From Pusillimonas sp. T7-7 (GTDB lineage Bacteria; Pseudomonadota; Gammaproteobacteria; Burkholderiales; Burkholderiaceae_B), in assembly GCF_000209655.1 (NCBI RefSeq), contig NC_015458.1:3100001-3164000 (forward strand): a stretch of DNA of 64,000 nt. Reading direction: 5' to 3'. The notes beneath the pieces were generated by a model. The model was given only the letters and a program-made list of their open reading frames with translations, searched no databases and was not told the DNA's origin. Both the position numbers and the translations under genes were made by a program. Of the stretch, positions 37,698 through 45,720 are shown piece after piece; position 1 is the stretch's first letter, and every line of letters begins with the position of its first letter.

Positions 37698-38554
37698 GAT
37701 GCGTTCACAATTTTTAGTGGCGTCCGTTCAGCAGTGGAGCCATCGTCATGGCCGGTGCTGTCAAGCTTTGCAGGATGGGCGTGACGGTGATGCAGAAAGC
37801 TCAGCACCGCACTGCGATAGGCGGCGTAATCCGGATCGTCGAGCAGCGCCATACGGTCGCGTGGACGAGGCAGATCGACGTGCAGGATTTCGCCTATGGT
37901 GGCGGCAGGGCCATTGGTCAGCATGACGATACGGTCGGACAGCAAGACGGCTTCGTCGACGTCGTGCGTGACCATGATGGCGGTGGTGGATGTGGCGGCG
38001 ACAATGCTCAGCAGCTCATCTTGCAGGTGCACGCGGGTGAGCGAGTCCAGCGCCCCGAAGGGCTCATCCAGCAACAGCACTTTTGGCTTGATCGCCAATG
38101 CCCGTGCAATGCCGACTCTTTGTTTCATGCCACCCGAAATTTCTTTGGGCAGCTTGTGCATGGCACGGCTCAGGCCCACCAGATGCAGGGCCGTTGTTGT
38201 CCGCAGGTTCAGATCCGCCCTGGTTTCACGGCCGCCGAACACGCGTTCCACCGCCAGATGCACATTCTGAAAGCAAGTCAGCCAGGGCAATAGGCTGTGA
38301 TTCTGGAATACAACGGCACGATCGGGGCCCGGGCCGGTGATTTCCTTTTCGGCGCACAGCAGCACGCCTTCCGTGGGCCGTGTGAGCCCGGCGATCAAGT
38401 TGAGCAAGGTTGACTTGCCACAGCCTGAGTGCCCGATCAGCGAGACGAACTCACCCTGCCGGATATCCAGGTTGATGTCGCGCAGCGCAACAAAGGTGCC
38501 GTTGCGGGTGTCGAAGCTTTGCCCGACGTATTCTATGCGTACGAATTTGTCCAT
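37694..38554 (-). CDS. nrtD: Nitrate ABC transporter ATP-binding protein
   Basis: A 286-residue ABC ATPase. Walker A is IGHSGCGKSTLLN (about residues 41-53), the signature is EISGGMKQRVGIARAL, Walker B is KVLLLDEPFGALD, and the switch His is in VTHDVDEA. It belongs to the nitrate/sulfonate/taurine branch; the name NrtD/NasD follows from context. The C-terminus, rich in His/Asp (HHRHAHPAKLDSTGHDDG), is variable. It overlaps nirB by ATGA and follows the permease by 4 nt. Confidence 0.93.
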   Translation of the reverse strand: MDKFVRIEYVGQSFDTRNGTFVALRDINLDIRQGEFVSLIGHSGCGKSTLLNLIAGLTRPTEGVLLCAEKEITGPGPDRAVVFQNHSLLPWLTCFQNVHLAVERVFGGRETRADLNLRTTTALHLVGLSRAMHKLPKEISGGMKQRVGIARALAIKPKVLLLDEPFGALDSLTRVHLQDELLSIVAATSTTAIMVTHDVDEAVLLSDRIVMLTNGPAATIGEILHVDLPRPRDRMALLDDPDYAAYRSAVLSFLHHRHAHPAKLDSTGHDDGSTAERTPLKIVNAS

Positions 38555-38558
38555 GATT

Positions 38559-39386
38559 TCACGCCTCGCTGTGGTGAAAGCGGCGGGCCAGTGCCAGCAA
38601 TCCCAAATCCAGAATCAGCCCGATCACGCCGATCACCAGCACGGCGATCAGAATGTTCTGCACATTCAGGTTGTTCCATTCATCCCATAGCCAGAAGCCC
38701 AGGCCGGTGCCTCCGGTCAGCATTTCGGCCGCCACAATGACCAGCCAGGCAGTGCCGATGGATAGCCGCACTCCAGTCATCATGTAGGGCAGTACCGAGG
38801 GCAGCAAAATGCGTGTGAAGATTTTCCGTTCGGACAGGTTCAACACCCGCGCCACATTCAGATAGTCTTGCGGCACACGCTTCACGCCGTCGGCGGTATT
38901 GATGATCATGGGCCAGATTGAGCAGATGAAAATGGCCCAGATGGCCGCCGGGTCAGAGGCCTTGAACAGCAAGAGTCCCAGCGGCAGCCATGCCAGTGGC
39001 GAAATGGGGCGCAACAGGTTGATGACGGGTGAGCAGATGGCATTGACGACCGGTACGCGCCCGATCAGAAAGCCTATGGGTATGCCCACGAAGGCCGCCA
39101 GTAGAAAACCGATGGCCACGCGGCTCAGAGAGGCCAGGATGTTCCAGCCTATGCCTACGTCGTTGGGGCCGTTGTCGTAGAACGGATCCTTGAACAGATT
39201 GAAGGCGGCCAGCAAGGTGGATTCGGGCGGAGGGATATCGCCTATCCGCATCGAGATTATTTTCCAGATGACGAGCAGCAGAGCAAAGCCGACGATGGGG
39301 CCGGCGCTGGCGCCGACCAGCCGCCCGAGCACGGAGCTCCAGTTTTTTCTGCTTGTGAGCCTTATGGCTGGGGTTACTGCATTCAT
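38559..39386 (-). CDS. nrtB: Nitrate ABC transporter permease
   Basis: A 275-residue inner-membrane permease with about six helices and the ABC-coupling (EAA) loop LPYMMTGVRLSIGTAWLVIV near the C-terminus. The segments PISPLAWLPLGLLLFKASDP and AEMLTGGTGLGFWLWDEWN are typical of NrtB/SsuC-like proteins. It lies 11 nt after nrtA and 4 nt before nrtD; AAAGGTAAGCAC is its ribosome site. Confidence 0.93.
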   Translation of the reverse strand: MNAVTPAIRLTSRKNWSSVLGRLVGASAGPIVGFALLLVIWKIISMRIGDIPPPESTLLAAFNLFKDPFYDNGPNDVGIGWNILASLSRVAIGFLLAAFVGIPIGFLIGRVPVVNAICSPVINLLRPISPLAWLPLGLLLFKASDPAAIWAIFICSIWPMIINTADGVKRVPQDYLNVARVLNLSERKIFTRILLPSVLPYMMTGVRLSIGTAWLVIVAAEMLTGGTGLGFWLWDEWNNLNVQNILIAVLVIGVIGLILDLGLLALARRFHHSEA

Positions 39387-39397
39387 GTGCTTACCTT

Positions 39398-40705
39398 TTA
39401 TGCTTTGATGGCAAAACCGTCGGCATAGCCGGCCGGATTGCTGCCGTCCCAGACCACGCCATCCAGCAGTTTGCTGCTGCGTGATTCGCTGGCGGGCAGG
39501 GCAACCTGCGCCGCTGTTGCGGCCTGCTTGTAGGTGTCGATATGGTTGACTTGCCGGGCGACGTCCAGGTAGTCGGGATGCTCTTTCAGCAGACCCCAGC
39601 GTTTATGCTGGGTCAGGAACCACATGCCATCGCTCAAGTATGGAAAGTTGACGGCGCCATCGCCATGAAAGCGCATGGCATGCTTATCCGCCCAGGACTT
39701 GCCCAGACCGTTCTCGTACTGGCCCAGCATGCGGCCCATGATGGTGTCGACGTGGGTATTCACATAGGATTTGGCGGCAATGGTTTCCGCTGTCTTGCGT
39801 ACGTTTTCGGGTGAGCTGTCTATCCAGCGGCTGGCTTCCAGAATGGCGGCGGTTACTGCGCGTGCGGTATTGGGATGGCTTGCGACGAAGTCCGCGCCGG
39901 CGCCCAGAACTTTCTCGGGGTGGTCCACCCAGATGTCTTGCGAGGCGGCGGCGCTGAAACCCAGTCTGTCGATGATGGCGCGCGCATTCCATGGCTCTCC
40001 CACACAGTAGCCGTCAATATTGCCTATGCGCATATTGGCCACCATCTGCGGTGGCGGGACCGTGACGTTGCGGGTCTTGCCGGGGTCTATTCCATGGCTG
40101 GCCAGCCAGTAGTAAAGCCACATGGCATGTGTGCCCGTGGGGAAGGTGTGTGCGAAGGTGTACTGGCGTGGGTCGCCAGCGATTTTCCTGGCCAGTGATT
40201 CGCCGTCGATCACGCCGGCTTCACGCAGCTGGTTCGACAGGGTGATGCCCTGGCCGTTCTGATTCAGGCTCATGAGCACCGCCATATTTTTTTGTGCGCC
40301 CGCCAGACCTAGATGCATGCCATAGATCAGGCCGTACAGCACATGGGCGAAGTCCAGGTCGCCATTGGAGAGCTTTTCTCTTACCCCGGCCCACGAGGCT
40401 TCCTTGGTCGGAATGATCTTGACCCCATGCTTCTTGTCGAAGCCCATGACAGAGGCCATGACGACCGATGCGCAATCGGTGAGCGGGATAAAGCCGATTT
40501 TCACTTCGCTCTTTTCGGGCTTGTCGGAGCCGGCGGCCCAGGCCGTGGCGCGGATCATGGGGTCGATCAACGAGAGCGCCCCCAGTCCGGCCGCGGCGGT
40601 GGCGCCAAGCAGGCTGCGGCGCCGTTGATCAACGCCGGTGGCTGGAGATGAGGTGGTGGCCTGTGCGCCAAGGGAAGGTGATGACGGTGCGGCTGCGGCT
40701 TTCAT
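39398..40705 (-). CDS. nrtA: Nitrate/nitrite-binding protein, Tat-exported
   Basis: A 435-residue substrate-binding protein of the NrtA/NMT1 family. A twin-arginine signal RRRSLLGATAAAGLGALSL (about residues 28-46) directs export. The binding domain shows VKIGFIPLTDCASVVMASVM, then DLDFAHVLYGLIYGMHLGL and FPTGTHAMWLYYWLASHGID. The ATG at 40705 is favoured over 40741: GGAGTCTCA is its ribosome site and the sigma-54 promoter would start transcription near 40731. First gene of the nitrate operon. Confidence 0.94.
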   Translation of the reverse strand: MKAAAAPSSPSLGAQATTSSPATGVDQRRRSLLGATAAAGLGALSLIDPMIRATAWAAGSDKPEKSEVKIGFIPLTDCASVVMASVMGFDKKHGVKIIPTKEASWAGVREKLSNGDLDFAHVLYGLIYGMHLGLAGAQKNMAVLMSLNQNGQGITLSNQLREAGVIDGESLARKIAGDPRQYTFAHTFPTGTHAMWLYYWLASHGIDPGKTRNVTVPPPQMVANMRIGNIDGYCVGEPWNARAIIDRLGFSAAASQDIWVDHPEKVLGAGADFVASHPNTARAVTAAILEASRWIDSSPENVRKTAETIAAKSYVNTHVDTIMGRMLGQYENGLGKSWADKHAMRFHGDGAVNFPYLSDGMWFLTQHKRWGLLKEHPDYLDVARQVNHIDTYKQAATAAQVALPASESRSSKLLDGVVWDGSNPAGYADGFAIKA

Positions 40706-40740
40706 TGAGACTCCATGTAAAAACGTCTGTACAGGAGTCA

Positions 40741-40757
40741 AAGCAAAACGCGTGCCA
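40741..40757 (-). promoter_or_regulatory. Sigma-54 promoter of the nitrate operon
   Basis: Reading the minus strand from 40757, TGGCACGCGTTTTGCTT matches the sigma-54 consensus TGGCACG-N4-TTGCW exactly. The -24 GG is at 40756-40755 and the -12 GC at 40744-40743, with the required 10-bp spacing. Transcription would begin near 40731, 26 nt before the nrtA ATG. Confidence 0.9.
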
Positions 40758-40794
40758 GTTTTTGTCCTGATAATCCGGCCAGATAAGAGGCGAT

Positions 40795-40841
40795 TGCACC
40801 GACGCTGTGCGTTACGTGTTGCACTGCACCTGAAATGGGCT
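40795..40841. promoter_or_regulatory. Two NtrC-like enhancer sites upstream of nrtA
   Basis: TGCACC-GACGC-TGTGCG at 40795-40811 is close to the NtrC consensus TGCACC-N5-GGTGCA. A weaker copy, TGCACC-TGAAA-TGGGCT, lies at 40825-40841, exactly 30 bp (three turns) further upstream. They stand about 40-85 bp upstream of the -24 element, suited to nitrogen control of a sigma-54 promoter. Confidence 0.72.
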
Positions 40842-40862
40842 GTTGCTCTGCTGCCATTGGCC

Positions 40863-40887
40863 TATAATTCGCTGTGCTTTTGTACAG
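40863..40887 (+). promoter_or_regulatory. dinB promoter with LexA-like SOS box
   Basis: A perfect -10 hexamer TATAAT lies at 40863-40868. Immediately after, GCTGTGCTTTTGTACAGC contains CTG-N10-CAG (40872-40887), the core of the LexA operator, placed over the expected transcription start. It is 9 nt before the dinB ATG. The -35 is poor (CTGTTG at 40840-40845). Confidence 0.72.
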
Positions 40888-40895
40888 CAACCGTC

Positions 40896-42059
40896 ATGGA
40901 CTCCGATCTCGCTCCCGCTCGCCGCATCGCTCATCTGGATATGGATGCTTTTTATGCATCGGTAGAGCGCTTGCGCTATCCCGAGCTCAAGGGCTTGCCT
41001 GTGGTCATCGGCGGCGGCAGCGCAAGCCAGCCTACGGTGCTGCCTGACGGCACACGGTTGTTTTCCCGCCTGCGAGGTTATGTGGGCCGCGGGGTGGTCA
41101 CCACATCGACTTACGAAGCGCGTGCACTGGGCGTGTTTTCAGCCATGGGCATGATGAAGGCAGCACTGTTGGCGCCCGAAGCCATTTTGCTGCCGGTGGA
41201 TTTCAAAGCCTATCGCCATTGCTCGCAGCTGTTCAAAGCTGCGGTGGCGGGCATTGCGCCCCATATCGAAGATCGGGGTATCGATGAAATCTATATAGAT
41301 CTCAGCAAGCATCCAGACGATACCCTGGAGCTGGCCCGCAACATCAAGCAGGCGGTTTTCCAGGCAACAGGGCTGAGCTGCTCAATAGGCATTTCACCCA
41401 ACAAACTGCTGTCCAAGATTGCGTCGGAGCTCGACAAACCCGATGGCATAACGATTATTGGGCCCGGTGATCTCGAAGCACGAATATGGCCGTTGCCAGT
41501 GAGCAAGGTCAATGGCATAGGGCCTAAAGCCAATACCCGGCTGGCTGCCGCCGGTATCAACACTATTGCCGAACTGGCTGCAGCGCCACCCGAACTGTTG
41601 CAAAGTTTGTTCGGCCTGAGCTATGCACAATGGTTGATGAATGTGGCGCGGGGTATTGATAACCGCCCTGTTGTCACCTATTCGGAGCCCAAATCCATCA
41701 GCCGTGAAACCACTTTTGAACGTGATCTGCACGTACAACACGATAGGAAAGTGCTTTCCGTCCAGTTCCTGCAACTATGTGAACAGCTGGAAGGTGATCT
41801 GCTGCGCAAAGGCTATGTTGGACGCACCATAGGCATCAAGCTGCGTTTCGATAATTTTCGTACGGTCACGCGTGACCTGACCTTGCCCGGCCCTACCGGC
41901 AGTGCGCAGGCCATACATCATGCGGCCGGGCAGTGCCTGAAGCGTATTGAACTGAAGCATCGGATCCGCTTGCTGGGCGTGCGCATCAGCGGCCTGCAGC
42001 CGGACGCCGATCTGGAACATCTGGCAAAGGCGCCCGAACAGCTGAGTCTTTACGAATAG
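40896..42059 (+). CDS. dinB: DNA polymerase IV (Y family)
   Basis: A 387-residue translesion polymerase. The palm motif is AHLDMDAFYASVERLRYPEL; the second carboxylate pair lies in DRGIDEIYIDLS; SIGISPNKLLSKIASELDKP and the little-finger region RETTFERDLH follow. The open frame extends 86 residues upstream into the nrtA region; the ATG at 40896 is chosen for the family N-terminus and the SOS-type promoter just before it. It would be induced by DNA damage and work with the clamp encoded by dnaN. Confidence 0.93.
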   Translation: MDSDLAPARRIAHLDMDAFYASVERLRYPELKGLPVVIGGGSASQPTVLPDGTRLFSRLRGYVGRGVVTTSTYEARALGVFSAMGMMKAALLAPEAILLPVDFKAYRHCSQLFKAAVAGIAPHIEDRGIDEIYIDLSKHPDDTLELARNIKQAVFQATGLSCSIGISPNKLLSKIASELDKPDGITIIGPGDLEARIWPLPVSKVNGIGPKANTRLAAAGINTIAELAAAPPELLQSLFGLSYAQWLMNVARGIDNRPVVTYSEPKSISRETTFERDLHVQHDRKVLSVQFLQLCEQLEGDLLRKGYVGRTIGIKLRFDNFRTVTRDLTLPGPTGSAQAIHHAAGQCLKRIELKHRIRLLGVRISGLQPDADLEHLAKAPEQLSLYE

Positions 42060-42272
42060 CGGGCAAGCCAAACCCGGTGACGATAGGGAATTTAAATAAC
42101 AATAATTACTTTAAACTAATCCTCATATTTCTTTTGGTTATTTATAAGTAATTATCAAATAGTTATAAAACCCTGAAAAGCTTGCTAGCATGACGTTTCT
42201 GGCGCATGTTGCAATGGCTGCCCCATAATGCCGCCTTGCGCCGCCAGCCCAATATTCTTGCAGGAACACTTC

Positions 42273-43085
42273 ATGAAAGTCTCTCGTTTTGTACGCGGCT
42301 TGCTGGTTGCAGGCGTGACCGCAGTATCTGCCTTTACCGCTAGCGGTATTGCCCATGCGGCCGATCTGATCGATACCGTCAAGGAGCGCGGCACACTGAT
42401 TGTTGGTGTAGAAGGCACCTATCCACCCTTTAATTACGTTGACACCAAAACGGGTGAGCTCGATGGTTTCGACATTGATGTGGCCAAACTGATTGCCGAC
42501 AAGCTGGGCGTCAAGGTGCAGTTCGTTAAAACGGAATGGAGCGCCATCCTGGCCGGCCTGACTTCGGGCAAGTTCGATGTCATCGTCAATCAAGTGGGCA
42601 TTACGCCTGGGCGGCAGCAAACCTTTGACTTTTCTGTGCCCTATGTGGCGTCGAGCCCCCAGCTCATCTTGCGCAAGAACGACGACGCGGGCTACACCAG
42701 CTTTGCTGATCTGAAAGGCAAGAAGCTGGGCGTATCGCAGGGCAGCAACTACGAGGCGCTGGCCAAGTCCCAGGAAGGTGTTGATGTCAAAAGCTATCCA
42801 GGGGCGCCTGAGTATTTGTCTGACCTGATCAGCAAGCGCGTCGACGCCGCGCTGAACGATCAGCTGATGACCGCCTATCTGGTCAAGACATCCAATATTC
42901 CCATCAAGGGCGGTGCGATTGTGGGTGAGCCCAAATTCAATGGCATCCCCTTCCGTAAAGGCAATCCGGGCTTCGAGGCGGCACTGAACAAGGCGCTGCA
43001 AGACTCTTTTGATAGCGGCGAATTTGCCAAGATCTCGAACAAATGGTTTGGGATTGATGTCAGCAAGGTGCGCAAGCCCAAGTAA
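42273..43085 (+). CDS. Polar amino-acid ABC transporter substrate-binding protein
   Basis: A 270-residue periplasmic binding protein of the His/Glu/cystine family. A signal peptide (VAGVTAVSAFTASGIAHA-AD) is followed by GTLIVGVEGTYPPFNYVDTK, LDGFDIDVAKLIADKLGVKV and QVGITPGRQQTFDFSVPYV. The pattern resembles the cystine-binding TcyJ/FliY type, but the ligand is inferred. The ATG at 42273 has an AGGAACACTTC ribosome site. A permease follows after 20 nt, but no ATPase gene is found. Confidence 0.9.
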   Translation: MKVSRFVRGLLVAGVTAVSAFTASGIAHAADLIDTVKERGTLIVGVEGTYPPFNYVDTKTGELDGFDIDVAKLIADKLGVKVQFVKTEWSAILAGLTSGKFDVIVNQVGITPGRQQTFDFSVPYVASSPQLILRKNDDAGYTSFADLKGKKLGVSQGSNYEALAKSQEGVDVKSYPGAPEYLSDLISKRVDAALNDQLMTAYLVKTSNIPIKGGAIVGEPKFNGIPFRKGNPGFEAALNKALQDSFDSGEFAKISNKWFGIDVSKVRKPK

Positions 43086-43105
43086 CACAGCCTTCTTGAT
43101 CACGC

Positions 43106-43768
43106 ATGAATTTCTTTGACCTGATGGTCCTGGCCGGTCCCATTCTTTTGAAAGGGACCGGCTACACCTTGATCTTTGCCTTTTCAGCCATGTTCGGCGG
43201 CTTGCTGGTGGGCTTTGTGCTGGCCGTGCTGCGTATTATTCCCAGTCGCTGGACTCAGATTCCGGCCACGGTGTATGTGAGCATGATGCGGGGTACGCCC
43301 TTGCTGGTGCAGGTATTCATTATTTACTACGGTTTGCCCAGCATAGGCATTTCATTCGACCCGCTGACCGCCGGGGTGCTGGCCTTGAGCCTGAATGCGG
43401 GGGCTTATATTTCTGAAAGCCTGCGTGGCGCCATCGTGGGAATTTCCAGAGGGCAGTGGTCGGCCGGCTACAGCCTGGGACTCAATTATTGGCAGAACCT
43501 GCATTACGTCGTCATGCCCCAGGCCTTGCGGCTGGCCGTGCCTTCCATGAGCAATTCCCTGATCAGTCTGATCAAGGATACTTCGCTCGTTTCCGTGATT
43601 ACGGTCACCGAATTATTGCTGGCGACCAAAGACGTGATTGCCACCACTTTCCAGCCTTTGCCGCTCTATCTGGCCGCCGCAGGCATCTACTGGATACTGA
43701 GTCTGTGTCTGGAACAGGTGCAGGCTCGCCTTGAAAAGCATTACGGCCGTTCCGCCCGCCATGCTTAG
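43106..43768 (+). CDS. Polar amino-acid ABC transporter permease
   Basis: A 220-residue HisM/TcyL-type permease with about five membrane helices. Motifs: MMRGTPLLVQVFIIYYGLPS, LSLNAGAYISESLRGAIVGI (part of the EAA loop) and ALRLAVPSMSNSLISLIKDT with SLVSVITVTELL. It pairs with the upstream binding protein. The next gene is on the other strand, so the ATPase subunit must come from elsewhere. Confidence 0.92.
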   Translation: MNFFDLMVLAGPILLKGTGYTLIFAFSAMFGGLLVGFVLAVLRIIPSRWTQIPATVYVSMMRGTPLLVQVFIIYYGLPSIGISFDPLTAGVLALSLNAGAYISESLRGAIVGISRGQWSAGYSLGLNYWQNLHYVVMPQALRLAVPSMSNSLISLIKDTSLVSVITVTELLLATKDVIATTFQPLPLYLAAAGIYWILSLCLEQVQARLEKHYGRSARHA

Positions 43769-43795
43769 TGCCATGGCGAAGGCGGCCTGCGGGGC

Positions 43796-44668
43796 TTAAA
43801 TATCGAACTCGGCCTCGACCTGATCACCCACGCTTAGCGTGGCGCCAACACCAGCGCCCGCCACTACTGCATTCACGCCAAACAACACCCCTTCCGGAAA
43901 CTGCCTATGCCCCGCCAGCGTCAGACCTGGCTCGCTGGCCGAGAGGGCGGTGGCCTGGTCGATATTGGGTATGGGGCAGCGGGCGCAGCGCTTGACCTGG
44001 GCTAGTGTCATCCGCCCCACCTTGATGCTGGTCAGATAGTCTTCTTCGTAGGCGTCTAGGCCCTGCAGCACGATGTTGGGGCGAAAGCGATTCATGGGTA
44101 CAGCGGCCTGCCCCTTAGCCTGCAGGCGCCGGTTCAATTCATCGAGGGAGCCCTGATTGGTGATCAGAAAGGGAAAGGCGTCGGCAAATCCGAAGCGGTG
44201 TCGGGCCGGAAAATCGGGCATCAGATCACCATGCTTCGCATACCAGTTCTGTACGTGTTCCAGACTGGCGTAGCGTTCGGCCTCGGGATGCACGCGCAGC
44301 AAACGGCAGGGCAGGCCCAGAAAGTGGGTAAGCCAGTTTGCCACCGTATCGCCTTCGTCAAACCCCAGCGTATCGGCAGCCCAGATGCGTACGGGCACCT
44401 GGGCGGGCTCGGCCGTATTGGTTAGCCAGGGCACCAGCACATCGGGCACGCCCGGCGCCGACAGGGTCAGATCGCCTTTTTGCAAAGCAGGCTGGATCAA
44501 GGCCATTTTGGCATGCTGGCGTTGCGTCAGGAACACGCCATTGCCATCGACAATGACCCATTGCCTGTCGAGAAACAGGCCGCTTTGGCTGATGGCGACT
44601 TTGGTGTGAGTGATACCGGCGCATGATTTGACCGGGTAGGTATGCAGGCTGAGGATGGAAATAGTCAT
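43796..44668 (-). CDS. MOSC-domain protein with N-terminal beta barrel (YcbX-like)
   Basis: A 290-residue protein. The MOSC N-terminal domain begins LSLHTYPVKSCAGITHTKVA and has LDRQWVIVDGNGVFLTQRQH; the MOSC domain shows FRPNIVLQGLDAYEEDYLTS and the conserved cysteine in RCARCPIPNIDQ. Relatives (YcbX, mARC) bind molybdenum cofactor and reduce N-hydroxylated compounds. The open frame extends far upstream; the ATG at 44668 gives the proper start. No C-terminal ferredoxin domain is present, unlike E. coli YcbX. Confidence 0.88.
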   Translation of the reverse strand: MTISILSLHTYPVKSCAGITHTKVAISQSGLFLDRQWVIVDGNGVFLTQRQHAKMALIQPALQKGDLTLSAPGVPDVLVPWLTNTAEPAQVPVRIWAADTLGFDEGDTVANWLTHFLGLPCRLLRVHPEAERYASLEHVQNWYAKHGDLMPDFPARHRFGFADAFPFLITNQGSLDELNRRLQAKGQAAVPMNRFRPNIVLQGLDAYEEDYLTSIKVGRMTLAQVKRCARCPIPNIDQATALSASEPGLTLAGHRQFPEGVLFGVNAVVAGAGVGATLSVGDQVEAEFDI

Positions 44669-44728
44669 GGCGTTACAGGCTCCTGGCGCATAATACCGCT
44701 TTCTGAGTATATAGCTGAAGGGAATGTA

Positions 44729-45619
44729 ATGCCGTTGAAAGACTGGCTGGCGGCCTTGGTCATCGTCTGCGCCTGGGGTATCAATTTTGTGGTGATCAAG
44801 CTGGCGCTGGGTGAAATACCACCTCTGCTGCTGGGGGCCCTGCGTTTCACCTTTGTGGCCTTTCCCGCCATCTTGTTCGTGAAACGGCCGCAGTTGCCCT
44901 GGCGCATCATTGTGCTGTATGGCTTGACGATCAGCCTTGGGCAGTTTGTGTTCCTGTTTACCGCCATGTATGTAGGCATGCCGGCGGGCCTGGCCTCGCT
45001 GGTGCTTCAGTCGCAAGCCTTCTTTACGGTGCTGATTGCTGCCCTTTTGTTGGGCGAAGGTGTGCACCGGCACAACATCCTGGGCATGGGTGTCGCTGTG
45101 CTGGGCCTGGTGCTTATTCAGCAAGGCGCTGCCGCCGGTTCAATGACTCTGCTGGGTTTCATGCTGACCTTGCTGGCGGCATTAAGCTGGGCCAGCGGCA
45201 ATATTGTTGCCAAGGTTGCAGGCAAGGTAGATATGCTGGGGCTGGTGATTTGGGGAGCGCTGATTCCACCTTTGCCCTTTTTGGCATTGTCATGGTTCCT
45301 GGAAGGGCCGCAGACCATACAGGACAGCCTGACCGGTATCACTTATGTGGGCATAACGGCGGTCATCTATCTGGCCCTGGTTGCCACGGTGATTGGTTAT
45401 GTGTTGTGGGGGCGTCTGCTGACGCGGCATCCGGCCAGCAAGGTAGCGCCCTTGACCCTGCTTGTTCCGGTCATAGGCCTGGTCTCCGCGGCCTGGCTGC
45501 TCGATGAACATATGCAAGCTGCTCAATGGCTGGGCGGAGCAATCGTCATGCTGGGTTTGGTCATCAATGTATTCGGGCCCAGGCTCATGATGCGCTTGCG
45601 CTTAATGCTGCGTACTTAA
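44729..45619 (+). CDS. eamA: EamA-type exporter (O-acetylserine/cysteine exporter-like)
   Basis: A 296-residue drug/metabolite transporter with ten predicted membrane helices in two EamA repeats. It resembles E. coli EamA (YdeD) through most of its length: ALVIVCAWGINFVVIKLALG, GMPAGLASLVLQSQAFFTVL, TLLGFMLTLLAALSWASGNI and VAPLTLLVPVIGLVSAAWLL. EamA exports cysteine and O-acetylserine. The ATG at 44729 has a GAAGGGAATGTA ribosome site. It neighbours a cystine-like ABC receptor/permease pair. Confidence 0.88.
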   Translation: MPLKDWLAALVIVCAWGINFVVIKLALGEIPPLLLGALRFTFVAFPAILFVKRPQLPWRIIVLYGLTISLGQFVFLFTAMYVGMPAGLASLVLQSQAFFTVLIAALLLGEGVHRHNILGMGVAVLGLVLIQQGAAAGSMTLLGFMLTLLAALSWASGNIVAKVAGKVDMLGLVIWGALIPPLPFLALSWFLEGPQTIQDSLTGITYVGITAVIYLALVATVIGYVLWGRLLTRHPASKVAPLTLLVPVIGLVSAAWLLDEHMQAAQWLGGAIVMLGLVINVFGPRLMMRLRLMLRT

Positions 45620-45720
45620 GGATGCAGGGCGCGCCGCACCGACGGCATGCTGTACTGCGGTAAAATTTGCCCTGCAGGTGTTGCTGCCATTACTTTCTTT
45701 TCTGAACATAGGAAGCCAAA

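Noticed and set aside
42138..43103. A 321-codon minus-strand frame opposite the amino-acid-binding protein gene
   Set aside because: The plus-strand product has signal peptide and full family motifs; the minus frame has none.
45623..45676. TGCAGGGC/GCCCTGCA inverted repeat upstream of argD
   Set aside because: The 38-nt loop makes it weak; it may be a chance pairing and has no riboswitch or attenuator features.
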